From Streptomyces sp. MST-110588 (GTDB taxonomy: Bacteria > Actinomycetota > Actinomycetes > Streptomycetales > Streptomycetaceae), in assembly GCF_022695595.1 (NCBI RefSeq), contig NZ_CP074380.1, positions 6,392,001 to 6,456,000 on the forward strand: a DNA stretch of 64,000 nucleotides. Reading direction: 5' to 3'. The notes under the pieces are model-generated. The model was not told the DNA's origin, ran no database searches, and saw only the letters and a program-made list of their open reading frames with translations. Below are positions 1-8,906 of this stretch, one piece after another (positions within the stretch are counted from its first letter, which is position 1; every line of letters starts with the position of its first letter). A program made the translations under genes and the position numbers.

Positions 1-87
1 TCCGTCACCCATTGGATATCGCGCGCTCACCGCCAGTAGCTTCAGGGCGGCCCATCGTCCCGACGTCCGTACAAGAAGGGCACACCC

Positions 88-1621
88 ATGCCTGCGCCCC
101 CCACCGACCCCAGCGGCGAGGGCGCCCCCGCCCTCGCCGGCGGCGTGCAGGGGGCGCGTGCGCTGCGGCCACTGGTTGACACCGTGCTGGACGCGCTCAC
201 CGCCGGCGCCGCGCACCGGGGCGGACGGCCTCTGCCGGCCGGCGGCCCCGGCGCCGTGACCGAAGCGGTACGGGCGGCCTGCGCGCCCGTACTGCAAGAG
301 ACCGGCACCGGACCACACGCGGCACTGCGTACGCTGGTCACCGCCCTCGCCGCCGGCGCCGCCGACCCCGCGGACCCCCACTGCGCCGCCCACCTGCACT
401 GCCCGCCCCTGGCCCTGGCCACCGCCGCGGACCTGGCGGCCGGTGCCCTCAATCCCTCGATGGACTCCTGGGACCAGGCCCCTGCCGCCTCGGCGCTCGA
501 AGCCCTCACCACCCGTGAACTCGCCGCGCAGATCTACCCGCAACGGCCCGACGCCGACGCGCTGGTCACCACCGGCGGCACCGAGTCCAACCAGCTCGCC
601 CTCCTCCTGGCCCGCGAGCACGCCCGCGTCCACCACCCCCGGGAGCGCCGCGACAGCACCGCGCACCGCGACAGCACCGCGCACCGCGACAGCACCGCCG
701 CGTCACGACGCCGCCCCCCTCCAGATCGTCTGCGGCGCCAACGCCCACCACAGCATCCACCGCGCCGCCTGGCTCCTCGGCCTGCCGGAGCCGGTCACCC
801 TGCCCACCCCGGACGGCGTCCTGGACCCCCGTGCCCTCCACGCCGCCCTCGCCGGCCGCGCCGGCGACAGTGGGCCCCCTCGGCTCCGTCTGGTCGTGGC
901 CACCGCCGGCACCACCGACCGCGGCGTCATCGACCCGCTGCAGGCCCTCGCCGACGTCGCCGAGGAACACGGCGCCCGCTTCCACGTCGACGCCGCCTAC
1001 GGGGGGCCATTGCTTTTCAGCGACCGGCACAGAGGCAAACTACGCGGGCTGGAGCGGGCCCACACCGTCGGCCTGGACCTGCACAAACTCGGCTGGCAGC
1101 CGGTCGCCGCAGGACTGCTGGCGGTTCCCGACGGCAGACCCGACGGCGCCGCACTGGCGGCGCTGAGCCACCGCGCGGATTACCTCAACGCCGACGACGA
1201 CACCGAGGCCGGCCTCCCCGACCTGCTGGGCCGCTCACTGCGTACGAGCCGGCGCCCCGACATCCTCAAGGTCGCCGTCACCCTCAAGGCCCTCGGCCGC
1301 CGCGGTCTCGCCGACCTCATGGACCGCACCATAGCCGCCGCCCACACCCTCGCCGACCTCATCGAGGCGCATCCCTCCTACGAACTGCACTCCCGCCCCA
1401 CGATCAGCACCGTCCTCTTCCGCCCCAACCGATCAAACGGCGTCGGCGACTCCACCGTCGCCGCCGTCCGCCGGCGTCTCCTGTACGGCGGCCATGCCGT
1501 CCTGGGGCGCGCCGCCACCCCCACCGGCCTGTGGCTCAAAGCCACCCTCCTCAACCCGTACACCCAGCCCGGTGACCTCCGATCGCTTCTGAAACTCGTG
1601 GAAGGCAACCTCCCTCGATGA
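88..1621 (+). pseudogene. PLP-dependent decarboxylase, DesA-like (frameshifted)
   Basis: Probable pyridoxal-phosphate amino acid decarboxylase of the group II (DDC) family. DesA members decarboxylate lysine to cadaverine for desferrioxamine, and related enzymes act on diaminobutyrate. Visible are TTGGTESNQLAL (PLP phosphate region), HVDAAYGG (aspartate that contacts the ring) and DLHKLGWQP, whose lysine (codon 1085-1087) should form the Schiff base. The N-terminal third reads from ATG 88 in one frame. From about 720 the family-like sequence continues one frame over, so the gene is split. The break lies in three 18-bp repeats (649-702) or the C6 run at 714-719; removing one C there joins the frames. 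The stop overlaps the next gene's ATG (ATGA), so the pair is translationally coupled. No iron-box palindrome is visible in the 87 bases upstream. Confidence 0.75.
649..702. repeat. 18-bp tandem repeat, about 3 copies, in the decarboxylase gene
   Basis: Two full units of CGCGACAGCACCGCGCAC and a degraded third encode RDSTAH repeats. The unit is a multiple of three, so copy number alone keeps the frame. The real frame change lies here or in the C6 run just after. Confidence 0.85.
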
Positions 1622-3183
1622 GCAGCGCCACCCCCCAGCCCCACGGCACTCCCCAGCCCCACGGCACTCCCCAGCCCCACGGCATCCCCCAGCCCAAGAA
1701 CACCACCCGCTCCGACGCGGTCAAACTCCACATGCCCGCCCCCCGGACCGCTCCGGCCGCGGCGCCCGCCTCCGCCCCCGCCCCCGACGAGCCGCTGGAC
1801 CTGGCGGGCATCGGCATCGGCCCCTTCAACCTCTCCCTGGCCGCCCTCGCCCAGCCCCTCACCCAACTGCGGACCGCCTTCTACGAGCAGCGCGCCGCCT
1901 TCCACTGGCACCCCGGTCTCCTCATCGAGGGCACCACCCTCCAAGTGCCCTTCCTCGCCGACCTGGTGACCCTCGCCGACCCCGCCAGCCCCTGGACCTT
2001 CCTGAACTACCTCAAGCACCGCGAGCGGCTCTTCCCCTTCTACTTCGCCGAACGCTTCCACATCCACCGCGCCGAGTACGACGCGTACTGCCGCTGGGTC
2101 AGCGAGAACCTCGCCGGCCTGCACTTCGGCCACCAGGTCGACTCCGTACGCTGGAACCCCGAGCGCACGGTCTTCGAGGTCGACTTCACCCAGCTCGACC
2201 GCGACGGCGAAGCCGAAGCCCTGGGGCGCGCCTACGCCCGCAACCTGGTCCTGGGCGTGGGCACCACCCCTTACGTCCCCGAGCCGCTACGGCCCCTGGC
2301 CGCCGCGCCCGCCGTCCCGGTCATCCACTCCGCCGACTACCTCCAGCACCGCGAACGCCTGCTGGCCGCCGAGCACGTCACCGTCGTCGGCTCCGGGCAG
2401 TCCGGCGCGGAGGTCTTCCTCGACCTGCTGCGCTCCCGCCCGGCCGGCCGGGAGCGGATCCACTGGCTCACCCGTACCAAGGCGATCGCGCCCATGGAGT
2501 ACTCAAAGCTCGGCCTGGAGCACTTCACCCCCGACTACACCCACTACTTCCACAGCCTCCCCGAATCCGTACGCAACGAGCTCCTCCCCGGGCAGTGGCA
2601 GCTCTACAAAGGCGTCGACCAGGGGACCATCGCCGCCATCCACGACGAGCTCTACCGCCGCACCCTGGACGGCGGCTGGCCCGACGCCGTACTGACCCCC
2701 GGCGTCATCGTCCGCACCGCGGGCCGGGTCGGCACCACCAAGGTCGAACTGCACATCGAGCACCCCCACCAGGCCGCCCGCAGCCGGATGATCACCGACG
2801 CCGTCGTCCTGGCCACCGGCTACCGGGAACGCAGCCTGGACACCCTGACCGCAGCCCTGGACCCCTACATGCGCCGCGACTCCTGCGAACGCCCCCGCGT
2901 CGAGGAGGACCACCGCCTGGTGCTGGACCCCAGCGTCACCGGCTCCGTCTACGTCCAGAACGCCGAACGCCACACCCACGGCGTCGGCTCGCCCGACCTG
3001 GGACTCGCCGCCTGGCGCAGCGCCGTCATCCTCAACTCCCTCCTCGGCACCACCGCCTACTCCCTGCCCACCCGCACCGCCTTCACCACCTTCGGACTGC
3101 GCCCGATCCCGGCCGGTCCGAGCGGCCGGCCCGCCGCACAGCACCCCGCCGGCACCACCCACATCACCCGCATCCAGGCATGA
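1618..3183 (+). CDS. Lysine/ornithine/cadaverine N-monooxygenase, DesB-like
   Basis: FAD/NADPH-dependent N-hydroxylating monooxygenase of the SidA/IucD/PvdA family (521 aa). In desferrioxamine synthesis DesB hydroxylates the terminal amine of cadaverine. The FAD motif GIGIGPFNLSLAAL lies at about residues 65-78, the NADPH motif VVGSGQSGAEVF at about 258-269, and the C-terminal ATGY motif (VVLATGYRERS) is present. The family core starts only near residue 60. The first 60 residues are Pro/Ala-rich and include three PQPHGT repeats (1633-1686), so the natural start could be an internal ATG such as 1732. It follows the decarboxylase with a 4-bp overlap. No DesC acyltransferase or DesD synthetase follows; the next gene is convergent and unrelated. 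Confidence 0.85.
   Translation: MSSATPQPHGTPQPHGTPQPHGIPQPKNTTRSDAVKLHMPAPRTAPAAAPASAPAPDEPLDLAGIGIGPFNLSLAALAQPLTQLRTAFYEQRAAFHWHPGLLIEGTTLQVPFLADLVTLADPASPWTFLNYLKHRERLFPFYFAERFHIHRAEYDAYCRWVSENLAGLHFGHQVDSVRWNPERTVFEVDFTQLDRDGEAEALGRAYARNLVLGVGTTPYVPEPLRPLAAAPAVPVIHSADYLQHRERLLAAEHVTVVGSGQSGAEVFLDLLRSRPAGRERIHWLTRTKAIAPMEYSKLGLEHFTPDYTHYFHSLPESVRNELLPGQWQLYKGVDQGTIAAIHDELYRRTLDGGWPDAVLTPGVIVRTAGRVGTTKVELHIEHPHQAARSRMITDAVVLATGYRERSLDTLTAALDPYMRRDSCERPRVEEDHRLVLDPSVTGSVYVQNAERHTHGVGSPDLGLAAWRSAVILNSLLGTTAYSLPTRTAFTTFGLRPIPAGPSGRPAAQHPAGTTHITRIQA
1633..1686. repeat. 18-bp tandem repeat, 3 copies
   Basis: CCCCAGCCCCACGGCACT is repeated three times, the last copy ending ATC, and codes for PQPHGT/PQPHGI at the N terminus of the monooxygenase. 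It is a second in-frame 18-bp repeat in this operon, unrelated in sequence to the first. Confidence 0.9.
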
Positions 3184-3299
3184 CCGCGGCCCGCCCCCGG
3201 CCCGGCCGCACAGGTGAGAGCGGCCGGACCACGGCGGGCGGGCCGCATCCACAGTCCTCTTTGCACAAACCCCTTCGGGTGGGCGGGCCCTTGAGCGGG

Positions 3300-5126
3300 T
3301 CAGAACACCGGGGTGCCCTCCCGGGTCAGCTTCCAGGTCGTCTCCGCGAAACGCGCCCCGTCGATCTCACCCGTCTCCTTCACCCAGCCGATGATGAGAT
3401 TGCGGATCTCCTCGGACGTCGACCACACCTGGCGCGCCGCCGGGACATGCGGGAAATTGCCGCCGCCGCTCGCCCGGTAGTTGTTCACCGCCAGGACGAA
3501 ACGCGCGTCGTCCGCCACCGGCTTGCCGCCGAACGTCAGCCGGGAAATGCGCTGCCCCACCGGCCGGGCGATATCGATCTCGTACGACACCCCGCTCACC
3601 GCGTCGTAGTTGTAATCCGGTACGCCCTCCGCATTCGTCAGCTTCGCCGGATCGACCGGCTGCCCGGGCGCCGTACGCGCGTAATACCGCGCCGAGTACT
3701 CCAGATAGTCCTTGAGCTGAGCGCCGGTGATGATCCGGGCCTCCAGCGTGTTGTCGAACGGATACAGCGCGGCCATCGAGCGAATGGTCACCGCGCCGGC
3801 CGGCACCGCCGCCGTACGCGAGAAACACGACGCCTGCGACAGCACCGGCAGCGCCGCGTGCTCCGTGCCGGCCAGTGCCTTGCGCACCACCTCCGCCTGC
3901 ACATACGCGATGAAATCCAGGATGGGCGTGTCCTTGTACGGCGCCTCGGCCGCCGTCATCGCCGACTTCGAGGTACCGATGACCTGATTGACGTAGGCCA
4001 CGACCTTCTTGTGCTCATCACGCAGCAGCCCGGTGATCTTCGGGTCCTCCGCGGCCGAAGCGGAATTCAGCACCCGGGAGGAGACCGACTCCACCTGCCA
4101 CCGGCCCTTGCCCCACACCAGCGCGAAGTCGAACAGCGTCAGCCGCTGCCCCCACTTCAGCGGCTCCGACAGGACGACCTCCCGGCCCGTCTGCGCATTC
4201 TTCACCCGGCGCTCGGGAATCTCCACATGCGCGTGCCCGACCAGAATCGCGTCGATTCCCGCAACCCGCTCCGCCACCAGAGCCGCCGCGTTCTCCACGT
4301 ACGGCAACTGGTCCCCGTACGACGAGGTGCCGCTCGCCCCCGAATGCGCGGCGACGACCACCACATCCGCGCCCATCGACCGCAGCCGGGGCACCCACTT
4401 CGCGGCCTGCTCCTCCAGCCCCGGGAAAGCGAGCTTGCCCTGCACATGGGCCTTGTCCCAGATCGCGATACCCGGATTCGTCAGTCCCAGTACCGCCACC
4501 TTCACCTCCCGCCCGTGCGGCGTACACAGCCGCTTGATGACGTACGGGGCGAAGGCCGGCCGCAGGGTCCTGGCGTCCACCGCGTTCGCGCCCAGCAGCG
4601 GGAAACGGCACTGCCGCTCGAACTTCCGCAGAACCGGAATTCCGTAGTTGAACTCGTGGTTCCCCAGCGCCGCCGCGTCATAGCCGATCGCGTTCATCGC
4701 CTGCGCCATCGGATGGACCGGGCCGCCCGCTTTCGTGATCGGGTCCACCTTGGCGTAGTAGTACGCCAACTGAGTGCCCTGGATCGTGTCGCCCGCGTCG
4801 ATCAGCAGGGTGTTCCGCCGGCCCTTTTCCTCACGGATCCGGGAAACCAGGGTCGATATCTTCGCCAGCCCGACGTCGTTGTGGTCCTTGTCGTCGAATT
4901 CCGCGTCGGTCGCGTAGTCCCAGTTGAAGACATTGCCGTGCAGGTCCGTGGTGCCCATCACGGTGAAGGTGTAGCGCCTGCCCCGGTGGTGGTGACCGTG
5001 TCCGTGGCCCCCCGGGCGTCCGCCCCCGTCGTGCGCCTCGGCGGCGCCCGCCCCCGCGCCGACGAGCGCCATACCGGCACCCGTGGCCATGGAGCCTCCC
5101 AGGAACTTCCTACGGTCGAGCGGCAT
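3300..5126 (-). CDS. Tat-exported 5'-nucleotidase / cyclic nucleotide phosphodiesterase
   Basis: Secreted metallophosphoesterase of the UshA/CpdB family (608 aa), which releases phosphate from nucleotides outside the membrane. ATG 5126 is preferred over an upstream ATG at 5156 because GGGAG lies just before it and the protein then begins MPLDRRKFLG, a twin-arginine signal. A His/Gly-rich stretch follows (about residues 35-50). Metal-binding motifs are DLHGN, DAGDTIQG, GNHEFNYG and the GHAH segment. The C-terminal 5'-nucleotidase domain has the substrate loop YRASGGGNFPH. It stands alone, convergent to the monooxygenase gene and divergent from the SIMPL gene. Confidence 0.9.
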   Translation of the reverse strand: MPLDRRKFLGGSMATGAGMALVGAGAGAAEAHDGGGRPGGHGHGHHHRGRRYTFTVMGTTDLHGNVFNWDYATDAEFDDKDHNDVGLAKISTLVSRIREEKGRRNTLLIDAGDTIQGTQLAYYYAKVDPITKAGGPVHPMAQAMNAIGYDAAALGNHEFNYGIPVLRKFERQCRFPLLGANAVDARTLRPAFAPYVIKRLCTPHGREVKVAVLGLTNPGIAIWDKAHVQGKLAFPGLEEQAAKWVPRLRSMGADVVVVAAHSGASGTSSYGDQLPYVENAAALVAERVAGIDAILVGHAHVEIPERRVKNAQTGREVVLSEPLKWGQRLTLFDFALVWGKGRWQVESVSSRVLNSASAAEDPKITGLLRDEHKKVVAYVNQVIGTSKSAMTAAEAPYKDTPILDFIAYVQAEVVRKALAGTEHAALPVLSQASCFSRTAAVPAGAVTIRSMAALYPFDNTLEARIITGAQLKDYLEYSARYYARTAPGQPVDPAKLTNAEGVPDYNYDAVSGVSYEIDIARPVGQRISRLTFGGKPVADDARFVLAVNNYRASGGGNFPHVPAARQVWSTSEEIRNLIIGWVKETGEIDGARFAETTWKLTREGTPVF

Positions 5127-5429
5127 TACATCTCCCTCACAAGGACAGCACAACACGCGTCACAACGCGCGTAGATTCTGGCGCAGCCGTCCCCCGCGCG
5201 ACAGCCCCGGCAGGTTGCGATCAGATGACCTCTTGCTGTCGAAGCGGGGAAAACCGCCTGGCCAACGTGCTGGAGCCGCTACCGATACCGCCACCGGTAC
5301 GTTCCCGGGCCCCGCGCCGAAACCACCCCCGGACAGCCGGCGCACCCGCTGACAAGCCCGCGCCCCGCGTGCCAGGCTGCCTCCGCGTACGGTCACCGCC
5401 CGCGCCCCGAACCGTCCAGGAGCCGCCCG
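5127..5429. other. Divergent intergenic region
   Basis: About 300 bases between the start of the nucleotidase gene and the SIMPL gene. I see no open frame with coding character. On the minus strand two 10-11 base direct repeats of the form GCGYGTTGTG lie at about 5146-5170, just upstream of the nucleotidase. They do not match the PHO-box consensus well enough to call one. Confidence 0.4.
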
Positions 5430-6169
5430 ATGCCCGAGAACCAGCTCCCCGGTACCGCTTCCTCCCCTGCCACCGCCACCGGCGCCGTCCCTTACGGCAC
5501 GCCCGACACCCCCGCCTCGCCGTCCGCGGCGAGGCGCGCATCGAAGCCGACCCCGAACTGGCCCGGATCGGCATCACCGTCAGCGCCCGCGGCACGGACC
5601 GCAAAGCCGCCCTGCACGACCTCACCCGCCGCAACGACCAGATCCTCACCCTGGTCAAGGCCCACGGCGAAGCCCTGGAGAAGCTGGAGACCGGCGCCTT
5701 CACCCTCACCCCAGAACTCACCGAACGAGGCCGCCACGAGCGCGTACGCGCCTACCACGGACGCATCCACCTCACCGTCACCTTCACCGACTTCGCAGCT
5801 CTGGGCGAACTCACCACCCGCCTCGCCGACCTCGACCTCACCCGCGTCGACGGCCCCTGGTGGTCGCTGCGCCCCGACTCGCCCGTCCACCGGGCCGCCC
5901 GTCAGCAGGCCGTACGGGAAGCGGTGCAGCGCGCCCGCGAATACGCCGAAGCCCTCGGCGCACGCCTGGACTCCCTGGTCGAACTCTCCGACCTCGGAGC
6001 CGAGGGCGCCATGTACAAGGCCGAGTTCGGCGCGGGGCGCTCCCGGGCCGGGTACGCCTTCCAGGATGCCGCCGAGACCGGCCCCGTCCTCCTGGACCTC
6101 GAACCCGAACGCCAGGAAGTCGTCGCACAGGTCGTCGCGCGCTTCACCATGACGCCTCCCGCGCTGTGA
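5430..6169 (+). pseudogene. SIMPL domain (DUF541) protein, one-base frameshift
   Basis: SIMPL-domain protein of unknown biochemical role, about 246 aa if repaired. ATG 5430 opens a frame ending VPYGTPDTP, then the expected family sequence RLAVRGEARIEADPELARIG continues one frame back. Adding a single C to the C5 run at 5509-5513 joins them as DTPRLAVRGEA, the normal Streptomyces form. The rest is intact: repeated (R/K)NDQIL and ITVSARG segments and a hydrophobic C terminus. No start codon in the downstream frame has coding-like sequence around it. The defect is either a real indel or a homopolymer miscall. Confidence 0.75.
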
Positions 6170-6214
6170 ACCCGTACGCCACGGTGAATCCCTCCCATGC
6201 CGTGAATCCGCGGC

Positions 6215-6277
6215 GCGGGAGGAAGGAAGAGAAGGGGGAAGGGAGAAGGGAGAGGAGGCGGAAGCGTGAAGAAATAT
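6215..6277. other. Polypurine tract upstream of pyk
   Basis: About 60 bases on the plus strand are almost only A and G, broken by a few C and T. They are followed by the AT-rich AAATATTTCTGC. No gene is visible. The tract lies 120-185 bases upstream of the pyruvate kinase start and could fall in its promoter or leader. Confidence 0.5.
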
Positions 6278-6400
6278 TTCTGCTCATAGGAGCGGCCGTC
6301 CGCGCATTCAATTGGTTGTCAAGAGCCTTTCACGCAACGGCCGTTGGGCAGTCACTTCCCCACAGTTCCCTACCAGTGGGTAAGTCATAGGCTCGAAGAC

Positions 6401-7834
6401 ATGCGCCGAGCAAAGATCGTCTGCACTCTGGGCCCCGCCACCGACTCGTACGAGCAGATCAAGGCACTCCTCGAAGCCGGAATGGACATCGCCCGCTTCA
6501 ACCTCAGCCACGGCACCTACGCCGACCACGAGGCGCGGTACCAGCGGGTCCGCAAGGCATCGGAGGAAACCGGCCGCAGCGTCGGCGTCCTCGCCGACCT
6601 TCAAGGCCCGAAGATCCGACTCGGCCGGTTCCGCGAAGGCCCCGTACTCCTCGAACGCGACGACACCTTCACCATCACCGTCGAACCCGGCGCGGAAGGC
6701 GACCGCCACCTGTGCGGCACCACCTATGAGGGGCTCGCCGACGACGTCACCACCGGCGAGCGCATCCTGGTGGACGACGGCAAGGTCACCCTCGAAGTCA
6801 CCGCCGTCGACGGCCCCAGGGTGCACACCAAGGTCGTCGAGGGCGGCATGGTCTCCGACCACAAGGGCCTCAACCTCCCCGGCGTCGCCGTCTCCGTACC
6901 GGCACTGTCCGAAAAGGACCGGGACGACCTGCGCTGGGCGCTGCGCACCGGCGCCGACATCATCGCGCTGTCCTTCGTCCGCAGCGGCCGGGACGCGGCC
7001 GACGTCCACCGGATCATGCGCGAGGAGGGCTGTACGCTGCCCGTCATCGCCAAGGTCGAGAAGCCGCAGGCCGTCGACAACATCGACGACATCGTGGCCG
7101 CGTTCGACGGCATCATGGTCGCGCGCGGCGACCTCGGCGTCGAAATGCCCCTGGAAACGGTCCCGATGGTGCAGAAGCGCGCGATCAAACTCGCCAAGCG
7201 CAATGCCAAACCGGTCATCGTCGCCACACAAATGCTCGACTCGATGATCGAAAGCTCCCGGCCCACCCGCGCCGAAGCCTCCGACGTCGCCAACGCCGTC
7301 ATCGACGGCACCGACGCGGTCATGCTCTCCGGCGAGACCAGCGTCGGCAAATACCCCGCCGAGACGGTCCGCACGATGAGCCGCATCGTCGAGGCCGCCG
7401 AAGAAGACATCCTCGCCAAAGGACTCTCCCCGCTCACCGAAGTCAACAAGCCCCGCACCCAGGCCGGCGCGGTGGCCCGCGCCGCCGCCGAGATGGGCGA
7501 CTTCCTCGGCGCCAAGTTCCTGGTCGCCTTCACCCGGTCCGGCGACACCGTCCGCCGCCTCTCCCGCTACCGCTCGCCCATCCCCCTGCTCGCCTTCACC
7601 CCCGACCCGGCCACCCGCTCCCAGCTCAACCTGACCTGGGGCGTGGAGACCTTCCTCGGGCCGATGGTCGACTCCACGGACGAGATGGTGGCCCAGGTCG
7701 ACGAGGAACTGCTGCGCATCGGCCGCTGCCGCGAGGGCGACCTCGTCATCATCACCGCCGGCTCCCCGCCCGGCGTCGCCGGCTCCACCAACCTCGTCCG
7801 CGTCCACCACATCGGCGACGCCCGGCGCGGCTGA
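6401..7834 (+). CDS. pyk: Pyruvate kinase
   Basis: Glycolytic enzyme converting phosphoenolpyruvate and ADP to pyruvate and ATP; 477 aa, the usual bacterial length. ATG 6401 gives the family N terminus MRRAKIVCTLGPA. The substrate and metal site is seen in NLSHG, the PK signature VIAKVEKPQAVDNIDDI with its catalytic lysine, MVARGDLGVE and MLSGETSVGKYP. The B domain lies at about residues 70-165 and the C-terminal allosteric domain after 345. The ribosome binding site is weak. The convergent HTH/LAGLIDADG gene ends only 29 bases downstream. Confidence 0.97.
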   Translation: MRRAKIVCTLGPATDSYEQIKALLEAGMDIARFNLSHGTYADHEARYQRVRKASEETGRSVGVLADLQGPKIRLGRFREGPVLLERDDTFTITVEPGAEGDRHLCGTTYEGLADDVTTGERILVDDGKVTLEVTAVDGPRVHTKVVEGGMVSDHKGLNLPGVAVSVPALSEKDRDDLRWALRTGADIIALSFVRSGRDAADVHRIMREEGCTLPVIAKVEKPQAVDNIDDIVAAFDGIMVARGDLGVEMPLETVPMVQKRAIKLAKRNAKPVIVATQMLDSMIESSRPTRAEASDVANAVIDGTDAVMLSGETSVGKYPAETVRTMSRIVEAAEEDILAKGLSPLTEVNKPRTQAGAVARAAAEMGDFLGAKFLVAFTRSGDTVRRLSRYRSPIPLLAFTPDPATRSQLNLTWGVETFLGPMVDSTDEMVAQVDEELLRIGRCREGDLVIITAGSPPGVAGSTNLVRVHHIGDARRG

Positions 7835-7863
7835 TCCGCAGGACCGGCGCTACATCACGGTGG

Positions 7864-8652
7864 TCAGTACTTCGGCCCGATGTGTACGTCCATGAGCGCC
7901 ACAGAAGCCCTCCTGGCCACCGAGATCGACTTCGCGTCCCGGGACTGCCGGGTGTTCTTCCACTCGACGCCCAGCTTGTCGAGGGTGTCCGTGTAGAGCT
8001 TGAGGATGTCGGTGGAGGTGTTGGTGAAGATGTAGCGCGGGTACTCGTACCGCTTCCGGACACCGCCCACCGTACGGACGGTCCAGTTCGTGATCCGGCA
8101 GCCGTCGGAGTGGATGAGCCCGCGGACGAATTCCCACGGATACGCCTCCACGATCTTCTGCTGCCAGGGTTCCAGGGCGATGAGCCGCTCATGCTTCTTG
8201 CCGGGGCCGTGCTGGGGGAACATGCACCACAGGTGCTTGGAGTAGATCTTCACGTTGCGGCAGCCCGTCCTGCGGAGCCGGCACACGGAGTTGTCCGGGA
8301 AGACCGCCCGCATCGCGGCTTCGCAGGCGTCCATGAGCCCTGGCCAGGTCTCGGTGCAGGTGATCATGAGGCTGGGGACGCGGTGCCGGGAGTACTGGAT
8401 GATGTGGCCGTCGCCGAGGTAGAGGGCCAAGAGGTAGGAGTACGCGGCTTGGTCGAGCTCACCGCCGTGGCAGCGAGGGCAGTTCGGGCTGCCCCGGCCG
8501 GGACACGCCCCGCGTTTCGCCCGGTCCATGTGCAGCCAGTAGCCGATGGTTCCCGGTGGGACGTCCAGAGCGCGAGCGACGTCCGTGTTTCTGGAGCCGG
8601 ACCGGAGGAGGATGAGAGCCTTCTGTCGCACTTCGGTGCCATGCATTCGCAT
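7864..8652 (-). CDS. HTH / LAGLIDADG homing-endonuclease-like protein
   Basis: 262 aa. Residues 1-45 form a sigma/transposase-type helix-turn-helix (RNTDVARALDVPPGTIGYWLH). A C-x(n)-CPRC knuckle near 50-61 suggests a small zinc ribbon. Two LAGLIDADG-like helices follow: SYLLALYLGDGH at 72-83 and EFVRGLIHSDGC at 174-185. Each carries the acidic residue that binds the catalytic metal. This is the layout of a monomeric LAGLIDADG nuclease, but no intron or intein surrounds it. It lies just downstream of a tRNA-Leu gene on the same strand, with a terminator between. Such proteins are often labelled transcriptional regulators. Whether it cleaves DNA or only binds it cannot be told from sequence. 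Confidence 0.8.
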   Translation of the reverse strand: MRMHGTEVRQKALILLRSGSRNTDVARALDVPPGTIGYWLHMDRAKRGACPGRGSPNCPRCHGGELDQAAYSYLLALYLGDGHIIQYSRHRVPSLMITCTETWPGLMDACEAAMRAVFPDNSVCRLRRTGCRNVKIYSKHLWCMFPQHGPGKKHERLIALEPWQQKIVEAYPWEFVRGLIHSDGCRITNWTVRTVGGVRKRYEYPRYIFTNTSTDILKLYTDTLDKLGVEWKNTRQSRDAKSISVARRASVALMDVHIGPKY

Positions 8653-8693
8653 GCGGTAACTCTGCGTGATGAGTCGGCCCCGTAGAGCGAGAA

Positions 8694-8727
8694 AAGCGGA
8701 AGTTCACAAGAACGTGAGCTTCCGCTT
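8694..8727 (-). terminator. Intrinsic terminator after tRNA-Leu
   Basis: Inverted repeat AAGCGGAAGTTCAC / GTGAGCTTCCGCTT with a 6-base loop and one mismatch. Read on the minus strand it is followed by TTTTC, directly downstream of the tRNA. Confidence 0.85.
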
Positions 8728-8730
8728 CGG

Positions 8731-8813
8731 TGCCGGGTGCGGGATTCGAACCCGCAAGCCCTTTCGGGCAGATGTGTTTGAGACATCCGTGTATGCCATT
8801 CCACCAACCCGGC
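8731..8813 (-). tRNA. tRNA-Leu (anticodon CAA)
   Basis: 83-base type II tRNA on the minus strand. The acceptor stem GCCGGGT pairs with ACCCGGC, with discriminator A. The anticodon stem GATGT/ACATC encloses loop CTCAAAC, giving anticodon CAA (reads UUG). A long variable arm (GCCCGAAAGGGC) and T arm GCGGGTTCGAATCCCGC are clear. CCA is not encoded. It is not bldA, which has anticodon UAA. A TATGCT hexamer about 20 bases upstream could be its -10 box. Confidence 0.95.
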
Positions 8814-8906
8814 CGGGGTGGGCTGCCAGCAGCATACCGTGTGCGTGTTGAACGCTGCCGCTAGGTAGGCTGCAAGGGCACCACCTGCCTGTAACGAGGG
8901 AGTCCC

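Noticed and set aside
5225..5430. Upstream ATG giving a longer frame into the SIMPL gene
   Set aside because: The extra 95 residues are Arg/Pro-rich shadow sequence, and the ATG at 5430 starts a family-like N terminus. A one-base indel explains the data better.
8731..8813. bldA tRNA
   Set aside because: The anticodon loop CTCAAAC gives CAA, not UAA, so this tRNA reads UUG.
8650..8830. Attachment site / integrated element at tRNA-Leu
   Set aside because: No duplicated tRNA 3' segment or integrase gene is visible in the window.
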